DNA of 64,000 nt from Bradyrhizobium liaoningense (GTDB taxonomy: Bacteria; Pseudomonadota; Alphaproteobacteria; Rhizobiales; Xanthobacteraceae): the NCBI RefSeq assembly GCF_018130825.1, contig NZ_JAFCJS010000002.1, positions 434,001 to 498,000 on the forward strand. Direction: 5' to 3'. The notes below the pieces were generated by a model that ran no database searches, was not told the DNA's origin, and saw only the letters and a list, made by a program, of their open reading frames with translations. Position numbers and translations under genes: made by a program. Positions 63,422-64,000 of this stretch are shown here, piece by piece (positions within the stretch are counted from its first letter, which is position 1; each line of letters starts with the position of its first letter).

Positions 63422-64000
63422 CTATGGCTTTAGGACCATCTTACCCACGATTTCCCTAGCATCCAGCATTCGGTGTGCTTCCGCGGCCTTCCCGAGCGGC
63501 AATCGCAAGGTTACGGAGGGAGTGATGGCCTTTGCTTCGATTAGTTTGAATACCTCCGCGGCGATACGTACGCGCTCTTCTGGAAAGGGGTCATAGACGT
63601 GCACGCTGTAAGCCCGTACGGAGACGCTACGGTCCATGTTCTTGCGCAAATCCGCGAATAGATCAGACGATGGAAGCCCCGATAGCGCATTGAACGTCAC
63701 GATTTGACCGAGGGGAGCCACCAGCTTGATGTTGTCCCGGAAGTCCGGGCCGACCAACTGGTCGAACATCAGATCGACACCGCGGCCTTTAGTAAAGTCC
63801 AGGATCCGCGCGCCAACATCCTCGGTACTGCTATCTATGGCGAGACATGCTCCCCTCTCCAATGCAAACGCCGCCTTGTTGGGAGCCCGGCAGATCGCTA
63901 TCAGCTGGATACCGGCCGCCCGGCAAAGATCGATCATCGCACAGCCGATGCCGCCAGTGGCTCCATTTATCGACGCGACCCGTACTCGGCGCGGATCTGC
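63422..64000 (-). CDS. Zinc-independent quinone oxidoreductase, N-terminal part outside window
   Basis: The frame is open to the right edge, so only the C-terminal 190 or so residues are seen. The NADPH site reads NGATGGIGCAMIDLCRAAG (bases about 63970-63914), followed by GACLAIDSS, GRGVDLMFDQLVGPDF and KLVAPLGQIVTFNALSG, the pattern of the NADPH:quinone reductase branch of medium-chain dehydrogenases. The C-terminal LPLGKAAEAHRMLDAREIVGKMVLKP is complete and ends normally. The substrate is unknown. Confidence 0.85.
   Translation of the reverse strand, partial: ADPRRVRVASINGATGGIGCAMIDLCRAAGIQLIAICRAPNKAAFALERGACLAIDSSTEDVGARILDFTKGRGVDLMFDQLVGPDFRDNIKLVAPLGQIVTFNALSGLPSSDLFADLRKNMDRSVSVRAYSVHVYDPFPEERVRIAAEVFKLIEAKAITPSVTLRLPLGKAAEAHRMLDAREIVGKMVLKP

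Noticed and set aside
1..64000. CRISPR arrays
   Set aside because: No series of regularly spaced identical repeats was seen; the only short periodic repeats are the promoter repeats at 50.5 and 53.8 kb.

Overview
The window looks like chromosomal accessory DNA from a Bradyrhizobium-type alphaproteobacterium (Nitrobacteraceae). It is G+C-rich, it carries several Liv-type (branched-chain amino acid type) ABC transporters next to catabolic operons, and it has a CYP199A-like P450 of the kind known from Rhodopseudomonas and Bradyrhizobium. This assignment comes from protein resemblance only; there is no rRNA or other marker gene here.

Layout. (1) 1-8.3 kb is mobile-element DNA: an edge-truncated PD-(D/E)XK-like protein, a small membrane protein, a leftward group (degenerate LAGLIDADG-like protein, zinc-ribbon-like protein, compact family-A-polymerase-like protein), a serine recombinase and a complete IS66 element. 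(2) 8.3-11.5 kb holds a response regulator, a secreted protein, an RND pump remnant and a GGDEF diguanylate cyclase. (3) 11.7-26.1 kb is an aromatic-acid island: a Liv uptake system, an IclR regulator, an SDR/ferredoxin/CYP199A-like P450 operon, an FMN reductase, and an operon matching terephthalate catabolism gene for gene (tphA2-tphA3-tphA1-tphB-tphC). Three TTGACA-type promoters in this island each carry a GTTCG-N5-CGAAC palindrome next to them, which suggests one IclR regulon. (4) 26.4-38.4 kb is eroded: pseudogenes (luciferase-like monooxygenase, LivM, histidine kinase, frameshifted Na+/H+ antiporter) lie between a PhyH-like dioxygenase, a formyltransferase-like protein, an orphan flgD and an orphan lptF. 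(5) 39.4-50.4 kb is a nine-gene leftward operon with Liv transport, acyl-CoA ligase, enoyl-CoA hydratase, acyl-CoA dehydrogenase, carnitine-dehydrogenase-like enzyme and BKACE, with a divergent MarR gene. (6) 51.3-58.4 kb encodes a CoA-dependent gentisate route: aryl-CoA ligase, flavin monooxygenase, thioesterase, gentisate 1,2-dioxygenase and FAH-family hydrolase, plus a Liv-type binding protein and a MarR regulator. (7) 58.9-62.1 kb has an RpiR regulator, a class III aminotransferase and an amino-acid binding protein. (8) 62.7-64 kb has a decayed second copy of the diguanylate cyclase and a quinone oxidoreductase cut by the right edge.

How it fits together (inference). The tph-like enzymes would turn terephthalate into protocatechuate. 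The P450, ferredoxin and SDR could feed that route by oxidising a para-substituted benzoate such as p-toluate. The 51-58 kb genes would turn salicylate, or 4-hydroxybenzoate through an NIH shift, into gentisate and then central metabolites. The protocatechuate ring-cleavage genes and a maleylpyruvate isomerase are not in the window.
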